A stretch of DNA of 64,000 bases from Bythopirellula polymerisocia (GTDB lineage: Bacteria; Planctomycetota; Planctomycetia; Pirellulales; Lacipirellulaceae): the NCBI RefSeq assembly GCF_007860015.1, contig NZ_SJPS01000001.1, positions 1,240,001 to 1,304,000 on the forward strand, written 5' to 3'. Made by a program: the position numbers and the translations under genes. Positions 46,686 to 55,345 of the stretch are shown one piece after another; position 1 is the first letter of the stretch, and each line of letters starts with the position of its first letter. The notes under the pieces were generated by a model that made no database searches, was not told the origin of the DNA, and saw nothing but the letters and a program-made list of their open reading frames with translations.

Positions 46686-47594
46686 TCATCGTGGGTGCTC
46701 CCCTGCATGTGCCTCGACCCACCGGAACCGGGTCAATATAGCATTGGAAGGGGCGTGAAGGCCTATTAGTCTCTCATGGACGAACAAGGCAAGCATCCCA
46801 AGAAGTAACAAGAACATTGCAGATGGTTCTGGTACGGCCGCAATCCTAGCCACGAGTAGTGGCGATCCGTAGTTGCTCTGCCAATCGGCTACATTTCCTA
46901 CACCCGGATTTCGTTGCCATGCCAAGAAGTCATTGCCATCGACGTCGCCATCAAGGTCAAAGTCACCTGGCAAGCCGACAGCATTGCCTGCTAATACAAG
47001 TGCAGTGAATGCAAAATCTACGTAGAGATTGACTATGTAGGAATCAAAATTCTTCAGAAGGGCCGTGCTCCCTAAATAGTTCGGCGATGTGTCATAGGAG
47101 AAAGATTGGCCGTAGTAGCCCGTAGCATTGAAGTAGAGAGGATCATTGAAGGCGTCCTCTCCGCTGAGCAACGGCATGATTTCGATACTACCCCCGGCAC
47201 CTGCAGTATTGGCGAGCAGCTTGGCGGTGAATGACGTCAGGTCGAACACGTGGCCGTCAACTCGCTCGATAAAAATTTGTGCTTTTTGGCTGTTACTTCC
47301 TGGGGGTGGAGTCGTCACGCCTTGTGCTTCGATGCCTTCCGGCCAAGGCACTCGAACCGTGCGCCCAATAGGATCAGGCCCTATGCCGCCAGTAAATAAT
47401 TTGTCACGGGTGTAGGTGAAAAGGAAGCCGTTGCTGCTGATGGTATCCGAGGTCACACCGGATGCGACATTCGTTGCGATCTGTGAACTGTCGAAAAAGA
47501 CAACGGTTGACGCGCTTGTTGTCGCATAACAGAGGCAGCAAAAAGGTATTACCAAGGTCAATGGTGCGGGCCGGAGCATAGAATTACCGATCAA
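46686..47594 (-). CDS. PEP-CTERM protein with dockerin-like repeat
   Basis: 302 residues. Signal peptide (TLVIPFCCLCYATTSAS), a beta-rich domain of unknown function, a dockerin-like calcium repeat (GDFDLDGDVDGNDFLAWQR), then VPEPSAMFLLLLGMLALFV and a basic C-terminus, unusually extended (about 25 residues past the hydrophobic stretch). Presumably surface-exposed and processed by exosortase. Lies between the cytochrome b gene and a second PEP-CTERM gene, same strand. Confidence 0.75.
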   Translation of the reverse strand: MIGNSMLRPAPLTLVIPFCCLCYATTSASTVVFFDSSQIATNVASGVTSDTISSNGFLFTYTRDKLFTGGIGPDPIGRTVRVPWPEGIEAQGVTTPPPGSNSQKAQIFIERVDGHVFDLTSFTAKLLANTAGAGGSIEIMPLLSGEDAFNDPLYFNATGYYGQSFSYDTSPNYLGSTALLKNFDSYIVNLYVDFAFTALVLAGNAVGLPGDFDLDGDVDGNDFLAWQRNPGVGNVADWQSNYGSPLLVARIAAVPEPSAMFLLLLGMLALFVHERLIGLHAPSNAILTRFRWVEAHAGEHPR

Positions 47595-48028
47595 TCATAT
47601 TAGGGACTACAAATGGTTAGTGCTTCTTAGGTCGCTGCTATTCCCGAGGGTTTTGCGGACTCTTGACGCAACACGTGTCATCAGCGATCTGCCGAAGCAG
47701 ATTTCCTTGCTGAATGCTGTCGGCTGATAAATCTCATGGCTCGACTGCCGACATTGGTACAAAAATCGAGAAAACCACAAACATTCAGCTTCTTTCACAC
47801 CGAAGCGAAAGTGCCACCAACCAGTCTAATGATGTCCTTCTCAAAGATGGTGGTTGATGACACTTTGTCACCTCGCTTATGTTACTCTCCTTTATCTACA
47901 ACATTTGAAGAGCAACACTCTCCCACACTCGCCCGCCAAGAAAGTGGGTCGCCGGTTTGGGGGACGGCGGCACTTGCACTCGAGGCACTGCCAACAGTTG
48001 GCTGAACTTTGCTTTCGAGCGATCCTCG
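47595..48028. other. intergenic region, no gene seen
   Basis: About 430 bases between two leftward PEP-CTERM genes. Small open frames show no family-like sequence. GTCGGC and GCCGAC form an inverted repeat about 35 bases across near 47720-47753. The promoter of 46686-47594 should lie here. Confidence 0.35.
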
Positions 48029-49192
48029 CTATCTTTGCTGACGCTTAGCAACCGTACCTATCAGGCCAAATGCAAAAAGCAGCAGAACACAAGTCTGTGG
48101 CTCAGGCACGATTAGTCCTAGGTTGACCGCTGCATTCTGCGAACCCAAGTACATACCGACATCATTTGGGCCTGGATGTGAATCACCAAATCCGAACTCA
48201 AACTGGGCTTCATGGGTCTCGGGATCATACACACCATTGAATTCGTAGAATTCATAGCGACGAAGGATCGACGCTGCATTCGGACCGACAGGAACTCCAT
48301 AGCCACTTTCCAATTTTCCAGAGTCTGGGTTATTAAACTCTTTCTGCAATAGCTGCCACTCAGTTTCAGTTTCTGCTTGTTGGACATGTGCATTGTCGCC
48401 CACGAGATCTTCCAACTCGGTCGGATCTTCCAACTCCGTAGTGAATACTTTTACCCAGAGTGCTTCCCCGAATTCAAAGCCCTGTGGTGGATCAGGAGCC
48501 TCGACTTGTGCCACCACCTGAGGAGGTGCAGGAGGAGCCCCGGGGGCAGGAGGAATAACAACCCAAGCTGGTGCAGGAAGCTGGACGACGCCGTTGGCAT
48601 TGGTCAATACACCTGGCGAAGACTCAAGTAGCCAACTGTACGTAGTTTGGGTGGGATTCCCATTCGTGCCGACACCAAAATGATCACAAGACGTGTCGGC
48701 GCTATAGCCTATGCCCCCACCGGACCAACAATTGTCCCCAGGCGTCACAACGTTGCCACTGGGAGTGTTATAGTCCCAGCTGGTGCCATCCCAGAGGGCA
48801 CTATAAGTCACTCTCGTGCCGAAGTTTGTCCCATTGGTATATTCAGAAATCGAGGGAGACCCATAACGCTCTACGCTTGTCGCAGGATCAAACCCGCGAC
48901 CGGTTGGAAAGCCGCGACCAGGGCCACCAAAGACATCCGTAATATCTGAACTATGGAGGCCCTCTAACTCGATTTCAAAGCCATATGCAGTCTGACCTGT
49001 ATCATTGATCACGTCAAAGTTTCCTAGAAACCCAATGACAGTTGCATTGGCAAAGCTCGGAGTGAGTGTCAAGGCCAGCGCAGCGACGGCCGTCATGGCC
49101 ACTAGACGCGAATTAAGTCCCCAGCACTTCAGAATCCTGGTGGGTGCTCCTAAACTGTTCTTTACTTTCAGGCATCGCAGTGAAGTTTTCAT
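48029..49192 (-). CDS. PEP-CTERM protein of unknown function
   Basis: 387 residues from ATG 49192, set by a strong AAAGGAGAG Shine-Dalgarno. Signal peptide (VAMTAVAALALTLTPSFANA) after a 30-residue leader, then a large beta-rich mature region with a Pro-rich linker (VIPPAPGAPPAPPQVVAQV) and the exosortase signal VPEPQTCVLLLFAFGLIGTV with KRQQR. No enzymatic motif seen. It follows the two-component genes on the same strand after about 400 bases. Confidence 0.72.
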   Translation of the reverse strand: MKTSLRCLKVKNSLGAPTRILKCWGLNSRLVAMTAVAALALTLTPSFANATVIGFLGNFDVINDTGQTAYGFEIELEGLHSSDITDVFGGPGRGFPTGRGFDPATSVERYGSPSISEYTNGTNFGTRVTYSALWDGTSWDYNTPSGNVVTPGDNCWSGGGIGYSADTSCDHFGVGTNGNPTQTTYSWLLESSPGVLTNANGVVQLPAPAWVVIPPAPGAPPAPPQVVAQVEAPDPPQGFEFGEALWVKVFTTELEDPTELEDLVGDNAHVQQAETETEWQLLQKEFNNPDSGKLESGYGVPVGPNAASILRRYEFYEFNGVYDPETHEAQFEFGFGDSHPGPNDVGMYLGSQNAAVNLGLIVPEPQTCVLLLFAFGLIGTVAKRQQR

Positions 49193-49594
49193 TAGAAACT
49201 CTCCTTTGGGTAATTGCACCACAAATAACATTCGCTGGCGTGACGGCCGAATAGCACATCCGCTGTACGTTCTCCAAGTTAATGCGGAGGCTCAATTGTG
49301 TGGTTATCAATCGACCCACACTTTACTTTACTTCTGGGTTAATGATCCTCATATTAAGTAGAGCATGATTGACTCTCATGGTCCGCCACGATTGTTATGC
49401 GCGAGCCAATGCCGTTATTTAATGTAAAAACCTTAATTAGAAACACTTCTTAACAACCGAAGTCTAACTCGGCTGTCGAACACTGCGCAGCGGGGAACAC
49501 GGCAATTTGTTTGCGAGATATGGGGAGAATCCTGGCAATGAGCCAGGAATGCGAGGGAAACCCTGGCATGTGAATAAAGAGCAGCCTCTGGCTC
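49193..49594. other. leader region with alternative hairpins
   Basis: Holds the region upstream of the PEP-CTERM gene. CCTGGC at 49531, GCCAGG at 49542 and CCTGGC at 49562 allow two mutually exclusive stems sharing the middle segment, as in attenuators. No coding gene supported. Confidence 0.4.
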
Positions 49595-50266
49595 CTAGAG
49601 AAGGGGCTCACTCGGCCCACGATTCAGCAAACATTGCTCGATGGCAAAACGCGTCAGATCGGCGCGGTTTTTCAATCCTAGTTTGTCTCTCAACCGACTA
49701 CGGTACGATTCGACCGTTTTGACACCTACTTCAAGTTGATCGGCAACCGCTTGATTGGTGTGTCCTTGAGCGATTAAAACCAGCACCTCCCGTTCTCGCT
49801 TGCTGAGCTTATCAATAATCGAATCTTTAGGAGTCTCGCCACAGAACGGAACTGAGCCTGCCAATGATGTTGTACTACTGGCATCGACAAACATGCGTCC
49901 TTGGTGGACTGCACGAATTGCGCTAAGTAGTTCTGTGTCAGCGGCACTCTTCACGACATATCCAAATGCTCCCATGGCCAACGCTGTTCTCAAAAAGGCG
50001 GGATCATCATGCATGGTGAGCACGATCACTCGACAAGTGGGAGCTATTTCGCGAACTTTTTCAATAGCGCCTAATCCCAGACCTCCCGGCATCGACAGGT
50101 CAAGCGTGATAACGTCCGGCTGAAGAGTCGGTAAGTTCGACAAGACGTGCGAGAAATCGCCAGCCTCTCCGACAACCGCCATATCCTCTTGACTCTCCAT
50201 CAAAAGTCGTAATCCACTTCGCAACACTGCGTGATCATCAGCGATAAATATACGAATCTTACACAT
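49595..50266 (-). CDS. NarL/FixJ-type response regulator
   Basis: 223 residues. Receiver domain with D10-D11, phosphoacceptor D56 (VITLDLSMPG) and K106 (YVVKSA); C-terminal LuxR-type helix-turn-helix (about 155-215, LSKREREVLVLIAQGHTNQAVA). Its gene stops at 49595 and begins 3 bases after the histidine kinase ends, so the two are one operon and very likely a cognate pair. Targets unknown; the PEP-CTERM genes beyond are candidates. Confidence 0.93.
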   Translation of the reverse strand: MCKIRIFIADDHAVLRSGLRLLMESQEDMAVVGEAGDFSHVLSNLPTLQPDVITLDLSMPGGLGLGAIEKVREIAPTCRVIVLTMHDDPAFLRTALAMGAFGYVVKSAADTELLSAIRAVHQGRMFVDASSTTSLAGSVPFCGETPKDSIIDKLSKREREVLVLIAQGHTNQAVADQLEVGVKTVESYRSRLRDKLGLKNRADLTRFAIEQCLLNRGPSEPLL

Positions 50267-50269
50267 TTC

Positions 50270-51160
50270 CTACCCCATGGTGTGTACAGTCACTTGGATC
50301 AACACCCCTCCCTGCGTAGCGGTATCGATGAGACACTCGCCGTGAAGCATTTCTGCGCGTTCTCGGATACTATCCAGCCCTTGCTTACGCCGTTCATTAG
50401 ATAACTGTGCATCAGCACTGCCCTTCATGCCTCGGCCATCGTCGGCAATAGACAATGTTACCAAATTGCCTTTACGAGTAAGAGCGACATCCACGGAGCT
50501 TGCCTGGGCATGTCTCGCCACATTTGTTAGCGATTCTTGAAGAATCCGATACAAAGAGGCTTCGACCGCCAAAGAGTGTTTTCCAAAATCTGTCTCAGGA
50601 ACCTTGAGTTGCACGACAACTCCATGGAGTTTTTGAAAGTCTTCACAAAGTCTTTCAATGGCCGCTACCAAACCCAACTCCTCCAAGACTCCGGGTCGCA
50701 GGCCACTCGCCAGTCGCCTAACTTCATCATGCGCAGTAGCGCCTACTTTGCGGAGGTTCTGTGCCAGTTTCTGCGCAGAGCAAAGATCTCTAGCTGACTC
50801 TATCGTGGCAAGCCCCACCAACATGGCCGTGAGTTGTTGACCGATTTCGTCGTGCAAATCCCTAGCGATTCGCGATCGCTCTTGCTCTTGTGCCCGGAAA
50901 AGCGAGTGCAACAACTGTGCGCGAGACTCCAACAGGCGACGTAGTGGTTTCACCACGAGCCACCAAATCGCTGGGGCCATGACGAGCGTCAATATCGAGG
51001 CATCGAGTAGTCCTTGAAGGAGAGCTGTTTTTGACCATGCCGGCAAGTAAGGCAGAAGCAGCATGATGGCCACTTCCCCGGCAAATGTACTCACGAGTAC
51101 CAGCGAGAAAATCCAAAGTGACGAAATCGGCCTCCGTGCAATAATTGGCAGTTTGTGCAT
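50270..51160 (-). CDS. HisKA_3-type sensor histidine kinase (NarX/DesK-like)
   Basis: 296 residues with two membrane helices (about 15-38 and 48-70) and almost no periplasmic loop, so it probably senses the membrane or an intramembrane signal. The dimerisation/phosphoacceptor motif RSRIARDLHDEIGQQL carries His103; the ATPase domain shows YRILQESLTNVARHAQA (N box) and ADDGRGM (G1). Pairs with the response regulator immediately downstream. Confidence 0.92.
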   Translation of the reverse strand: MHKLPIIARRPISSLWIFSLVLVSTFAGEVAIMLLLPYLPAWSKTALLQGLLDASILTLVMAPAIWWLVVKPLRRLLESRAQLLHSLFRAQEQERSRIARDLHDEIGQQLTAMLVGLATIESARDLCSAQKLAQNLRKVGATAHDEVRRLASGLRPGVLEELGLVAAIERLCEDFQKLHGVVVQLKVPETDFGKHSLAVEASLYRILQESLTNVARHAQASSVDVALTRKGNLVTLSIADDGRGMKGSADAQLSNERRKQGLDSIRERAEMLHGECLIDTATQGGVLIQVTVHTMG

Positions 51161-51345
51161 TTCATCTCAATGAGCGCGATTCACTCAATTGTTTGCAACT
51201 CACCGGTGAGATGAGATACTTCCGCTCCCCTTTGGGTTCAACCTAGCACCCTTTTATGCTAGTCATCGTCGCCATTGTACAGCACGTTCGAGCAATTGTC
51301 TGAAGCTGAATGGTTCTTTGTAAAAAAATTGCGAGTTGTTAAGAA

Positions 51346-51657
51346 CTAGAGCCCTGTTAATAAAGAGATGAGTTGTCCAGTTTGCCAATCAGCATGTGTC
51401 GTATTCAAGGTCGCTTGTAATCTCCCAACACGGGTCTGATAATCGACAGAACGGATTTCGGCAATCGTCGGATTAAGGAAATCAATCTCCGTAAGACTGA
51501 TTGCCGTATAAATCTCATTCCACTTTAGGTCCAAACAAATAGAATCGGAAGTAGACCCTTCAAACGTCGAATCTGGAGCATCTCGGTGCCGATGGCTACT
51601 ATAGAGTTTGCAACTTATCCCAACTCCACCAATTGCGACCGCCGCAATTGCCCACAA
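51346..51657 (-). CDS. hypothetical ORF overlapping the end of rlmN
   Basis: A TTG-started frame of 103 codons begins inside the rlmN 3' end in another register (WAIAAVAIGGVGISC, a potential membrane helix) and runs on to EIDFLNPTIAEIRSVDYQTR. No Shine-Dalgarno and no family recognised. The analogous register is also free of stops and hydrophobic in the two orphan tails, but that may simply reflect GC-rich rlmN codons. Weak candidate. Confidence 0.25.
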   Translation of the reverse strand: MWAIAAVAIGGVGISCKLYSSHRHRDAPDSTFEGSTSDSICLDLKWNEIYTAISLTEIDFLNPTIAEIRSVDYQTRVGRLQATLNTTHADWQTGQLISLLTGL

Positions 51658-52664
51658 GCCGCATCGATCTTGTCCCCTTTGCGATGGCGGAATCGCACCC
51701 GCACTCCGGCATCCTCCAGAATGCGGCGGAACTGTTGCTGCCTATCTGCAGAAGGAGTGCGATAAGGCAAATCCGCCACAGGATTGTAAGGAATCACGTT
51801 CAATAGTGCTTCGCGCCCGGCGAGTAGCTCGCCCAACTCGCGCGCATGCTCTGGGGCATCGTTCAAATCGGCCAGTAGCACGTACTCGAAGGTAAGCCTT
51901 CGCCCTGAGACGGCAAAGAAACTATCCGCCGCCGCCATGATTGCCGTCAGGCCGATCTTGTCGTTTACAGGCACGAGTTGATTGCGCAAGGGATCATTCG
52001 GAGCATGTAGCGAAATCGCCAGGCGGTAGGTCGCCTTTTCGCCGGCCAATCGTTCAATTTGTTGGGGAAGACCGACCGTGGAAATCGTGATCCGCCGGGC
52101 GCTGATGTCGAAACCCTCAGCCCGGTGGGCCTCGGCCAAGGCGGGGAGCAATCCGTCGAGATTGGCTAGGGGCTCGCCCATTCCCATCACCACGATGTGG
52201 CTGAGCCGTTCCTCAGGGCCGAGCAACAGTTGCAGGCGAAGCATTTGCTCCAGGATTTCACCCGTGGTCAGATTTCGTTCCACGCCATCTAGCCCACTCG
52301 CGCAAAACACACAGCCCATGCCGCAGCCCACTTGGGTGCTAATACAAATCGTGCGGCGGATCTTATCACGCAAGAGCACACACTCGATCTGTCCCCCTTC
52401 AGGCAGTCTCAGCAGCAGTTTCTCGGTGCCATCCTCGGCTTGGGTATGCCGCAGAATCTCGCTTTGCCACAACTGCCAGTCGGTAGCTAATTGACTTCTC
52501 AACGACTTGGGCAGGTCGGTCATCTCGTCCCAGTCGCTTACCCGTCGCTTGAAGAGCCAGTTTTTAATTTGCGCAGCGCGGAATCGTGGCAAGCTGTTTT
52601 CCTTGAGCCAAGCATCTAAGGGCTCGCCAAGTGCGTTTAACAAGTGCGGCGGATTTGGAGTCAT
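51615..52664 (-). CDS. rlmN: 23S rRNA (adenine-2503-C2)-methyltransferase
   Basis: Radical-SAM enzyme methylating A2503 of 23S rRNA and A37 of some tRNAs. 349 residues, the normal length. Radical-SAM cluster C114, C118, C121 (CGMGCVFC); the C-terminal cysteine C337 in DAACGQLR forms the RNA-methyl adduct. Full-length and apparently functional. Its last ~130 bases recur twice downstream (44867 and 42107) as orphan tails, so this end is the active copy of a repeated gene terminus. A palindromic repeat lies 20 bases upstream of the start. Confidence 0.95.
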   Translation of the reverse strand: MTPNPPHLLNALGEPLDAWLKENSLPRFRAAQIKNWLFKRRVSDWDEMTDLPKSLRSQLATDWQLWQSEILRHTQAEDGTEKLLLRLPEGGQIECVLLRDKIRRTICISTQVGCGMGCVFCASGLDGVERNLTTGEILEQMLRLQLLLGPEERLSHIVVMGMGEPLANLDGLLPALAEAHRAEGFDISARRITISTVGLPQQIERLAGEKATYRLAISLHAPNDPLRNQLVPVNDKIGLTAIMAAADSFFAVSGRRLTFEYVLLADLNDAPEHARELGELLAGREALLNVIPYNPVADLPYRTPSADRQQQFRRILEDAGVRVRFRHRKGDKIDAACGQLRRSQLVELG

Positions 52665-52684
52665 GCTTTAAAATTCTACTTAGG

Positions 52685-52820
52685 AAGAAATGGAACGCGG
52701 ATTAACGCTGATTCGGCTGATTTCCGCAGATTGAAGTGAGTGATTTCTAAAACTTTCTCATTTCAAAAAAATCTGCGTCGATCTGCTCAATCCGCGTTCA
52801 TCCGCGTCCCATTCTTTTTT
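52685..52820. repeat. dispersed intergenic palindromic repeat, copy 3
   Basis: GGAACGCGGATTAACGCTGA and, 90 bases on, GATCTGCTCAATCCGCGTTC are the complementary arms of the repeat also found at 39261 and 42003. It fills the space between rlmN and sppA and could shape the sppA terminator (it ends in a T-run, ATTCTTTTTT). Confidence 0.65.
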
Positions 52821-52833
52821 CACTGCCTGCTAA

Positions 52834-53919
52834 TCACCGAGCCGCATTCTCTAGTAACGCAGGAAACCAATTCCACAGGTAATACGCGCGTGGGGCCGAC
52901 AGATCTAAGAGAGCTGGCAAATTTCCTAGCGCTGTCTGCGGGGGATTCGCTTTCACGCTAAGCAGCGCATCCAGAGGTGAGGTGGGCTCTTGATACTTGA
53001 TGCAGCGCAGATCGTCGGGGCTCTGCTTGGCCAGCTCGGCGGCCCGTACGATCGCTTCTTCCACAAAGCCGATCTGGTCCACTAAGCCCAGTTCGAGGGC
53101 TTGCGAAGCGGTGAAGATTTGTCCGGTCGTTACTTTGTCAAAAGCCGCTTGGTCTTGCTGATACTTCGGTCGACCGCCGAGCACGATCTCTTTGAATCGC
53201 CCGAAGCTGCTATCCACCAAATCTTGAAACAACTTACGTTCCTCGGCCCGCTCTTCATCGTTGAGCTGCCGAGTCGGGCTCCCCATAAGTTTGTACTTGT
53301 CGCTGGCGATCGAGTCGTCTTTCACATGGAAACTGGCCAGCATCCCCGACAGATCGTAGTGGGGAATCACCACGCCGATGGAACCAGTCCAGGTGGTTGG
53401 CTCGGCAAAGACCACATTCTCTTCTTCGCCGACGGCCATCGCGATGTAATACCCGCCGCTGGCACAGATGCTTCCCATGCTCACCACCAAAGGAAGTTTC
53501 CGCTCTTCGGCAAGTTCCTTGACATGGTGATAGAGATAGTCGCTGGCAGTGACCGTACCCCCCGGCGAATCGATCCGCAGCACCAAGGCAACCACGTCGT
53601 CATCTTTCTTGACACGGTCGAGTTGATGTTTCACAAAGCCGTCCGTATCCATAATCGTGCCCGAGATATCAACGATGGCGATTTTCTTGTCGGCCGTTTT
53701 GCTGAGCGAGTGATATTTTTCCTGAGGCTCGCCGGGCTGGCTGAAATAGCTTTGGTAGCTAGCGGTCAGGCCGATGAGACTCATTACGGCCAGCCCCAGC
53801 AGGACAAGCAGGAACTTGCCGTAGCGACCGAAAGCCGAGGGGGGCTGTTGCACAATAATCTGCGGCGGAGGTGGAGGAGGAGGGCCATAATTCGGGGCAG
53901 GGGGGGGCGTGTCTGGCAT
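52834..53919 (-). CDS. sppA: signal peptide peptidase SppA-type protease
   Basis: 361 residues. Pro-rich cytosolic N-terminus (NYGPPPPPPPQ), one membrane helix (about 35-53), then a single ClpP-like S49 domain. Catalytic Ser154 in ICASGGYYIA and the lysine of the DKYKLMGSP motif (K208 or K210) form the dyad. LRIDSPGGTVTAS is the substrate-binding turn. It has the short, single-domain form of SppA typical of Gram-positives and planctomycetes. Cleaves signal-peptide remnants. Confidence 0.9.
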   Translation of the reverse strand: MPDTPPPAPNYGPPPPPPPQIIVQQPPSAFGRYGKFLLVLLGLAVMSLIGLTASYQSYFSQPGEPQEKYHSLSKTADKKIAIVDISGTIMDTDGFVKHQLDRVKKDDDVVALVLRIDSPGGTVTASDYLYHHVKELAEERKLPLVVSMGSICASGGYYIAMAVGEEENVVFAEPTTWTGSIGVVIPHYDLSGMLASFHVKDDSIASDKYKLMGSPTRQLNDEERAEERKLFQDLVDSSFGRFKEIVLGGRPKYQQDQAAFDKVTTGQIFTASQALELGLVDQIGFVEEAIVRAAELAKQSPDDLRCIKYQEPTSPLDALLSVKANPPQTALGNLPALLDLSAPRAYYLWNWFPALLENAAR

Positions 53920-54239
53920 GGCATGATCTCAGTTGGGTCGAAGGGTAAATCAGGATCAGAATCCGCTCGCAATCACACCATCCCATTTGGTGAGCTAGCG
54001 GTTTACCCATTCTACTGCTACTGCCCGCTGGGACAACGAGGCAGGGGAAATGTCCAATTATTAATGACCGACGACCAGTTTAGTGCTGCGAATTGACTTC
54101 ATTGGTCATTGGACCTTGGACATTGTGCATTCATACCCTCCGTCGTGCTGTTGCCAGTTGCCCCCGCTTGCCGTTAAAGTACCGTTACCAACAACAGTAA
54201 TTGTCCAGCAATACCCCCCCGAACAAGGAGTCAGCGGCC
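53920..54239. other. intergenic region with heptad repeat
   Basis: Apart from the heptad repeat at 54102-54129 no feature is visible. It holds the divergent promoters of sppA and the sugar isomerase. Confidence 0.4.
54102..54129. repeat. heptanucleotide repeat, four units
   Basis: Units TTGGTCA, TTGGACC, TTGGACA, TTGTGCA followed by TT. Third site of the family also seen at 24005 and 38165. Confidence 0.7.
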
Positions 54240-54992
54240 TTGATAGTCTGTGCTGCAGCGGAGTGTTTCCCCGAAATTCCTCAGGAGGATGTCCTCCCCC
54301 TGTTGGTTGATCTCGAGTTTTCGTCTGTTGAACTTCCCCTTCACGAAGAAGGCCTCACCTGGGGAAAGCCTTCCGTCGTGCTAGCTGAGTTCGATAAGTC
54401 CGTCGAGGTTTGCCGCGACACGAGCCGCCTGGCAATCGCTGCCTTCTCGGTCGACCCCGGTCCCTGGGGGGGCGACTACTACGCCCGCTTCGATGCGTGT
54501 TGCAAGCTGGCCAAGTCACAGCAGGTTGTGCCAATGGTGGTCCCCGCGGCAGAATTGGGCACCCCCTTCAATGAAGAGATTGAACGACTCCGTGAACTGG
54601 TGCGCATTGCATCGCTCGAAGGATGCCTGGTCGCGTTGAAAACCGAAATCGGCACGATGACCGAAGACCCCGATACGGCAGTCGTGTTGTGTGACAACGT
54701 CAAAGGTCTGGGGTTGGCACTCGACCCTTCGCACTACACCGCCGGCCCACGGCAAGGTCGCGATTACTCCAAGGTGATGCCCTACGTCTATCATATGCAT
54801 CTCCGCGATTCAACGAAGAGCCAATTGCACGTCCGCGTCGGCCAGGGCGAGATCGACTACGGGAAGCTCATCTCACAACTCCAGCAATTCGGTTACGACC
54901 GGGCACTCTCTATCCATATGCCCCCGATCGAAGACCAAGACCACCGCGCCGAAATGCGCAAGATGCGGCTGCTGTTGGATAGTTTGCTGTAG
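54240..54992 (+). CDS. sugar phosphate isomerase/epimerase (TIM-barrel, AP endonuclease 2 family)
   Basis: 250 residues from TTG 54240, chosen because AAGGAG lies 10 bases upstream and the protein then begins IVCAAAECFP like its relatives; an earlier TTG at 54201 has no such site. TIM-barrel strands with metal-site residues are visible: EIPQEDVLPLLVDLEFSSVE, ALKTEIGT, ALDPSHY, HMHLRDS and GQGEIDYGKL. Family members act on keto-sugars or inositol derivatives; the substrate is not predictable. Confidence 0.8.
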   Translation: MIVCAAAECFPEIPQEDVLPLLVDLEFSSVELPLHEEGLTWGKPSVVLAEFDKSVEVCRDTSRLAIAAFSVDPGPWGGDYYARFDACCKLAKSQQVVPMVVPAAELGTPFNEEIERLRELVRIASLEGCLVALKTEIGTMTEDPDTAVVLCDNVKGLGLALDPSHYTAGPRQGRDYSKVMPYVYHMHLRDSTKSQLHVRVGQGEIDYGKLISQLQQFGYDRALSIHMPPIEDQDHRAEMRKMRLLLDSLL

Positions 54993-55009
54993 GTGGCTTT
55001 AGATGGTGA

Positions 55010-55345
55010 TTAGTAATACTCAAGTTGACCTTGAAACTCGTCGGACTCGAGAACCTCCGCCAAGAGCTTGAGATAGCGGATAATCTCGCCGAGTGTACGT
55101 TTGCCTTGTTTGGAATAGACAATTCCAGCGTGCTTCTCGCCCTTGCTGTGAATTCTCAGAAAGTCGTCGTCTTGCGTGAACACAACGTAGCCTTCAGTGA
55201 CAGCGTACTCCACGATTAGCTCATCATCTACCGATAGAAGTTCGACATCGGAGGCTGTGACTACCTCGACACCTCGTTGCCGAAGCCCATGAGCGATAGC
55301 GTGTGGAACGTTTTCGTCAAGAAGATAGCGAATCACTGCTTGCAT
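55010..55345 (-). CDS. DUF5615 PIN-like toxin candidate
   Basis: 111 residues from ATG 55345. IRYLLDENVPHAIAHGLRQR is the N-terminal motif of the DUF5615 PIN-like fold, with D and E of the active site; VVFTQDDDFLRIH supplies a further Asp cluster. It overlaps the upstream DUF433 gene by 29 bases, the usual layout of DUF433/DUF5615 pairs, thought to act as antitoxin and toxin. Confidence 0.8.
   Translation of the reverse strand: MQAVIRYLLDENVPHAIAHGLRQRGVEVVTASDVELLSVDDELIVEYAVTEGYVVFTQDDDFLRIHSKGEKHAGIVYSKQGKRTLGEIIRYLKLLAEVLESDEFQGQLEYY

Noticed and set aside
47607..48005. small frames on both strands between PEP-CTERM genes
   Set aside because: No ribosome site and no protein-like pattern.
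53101..54096. 331-codon frame antisense to sppA
   Set aside because: Shadow of sppA codons; composition is irregular and no family fits.
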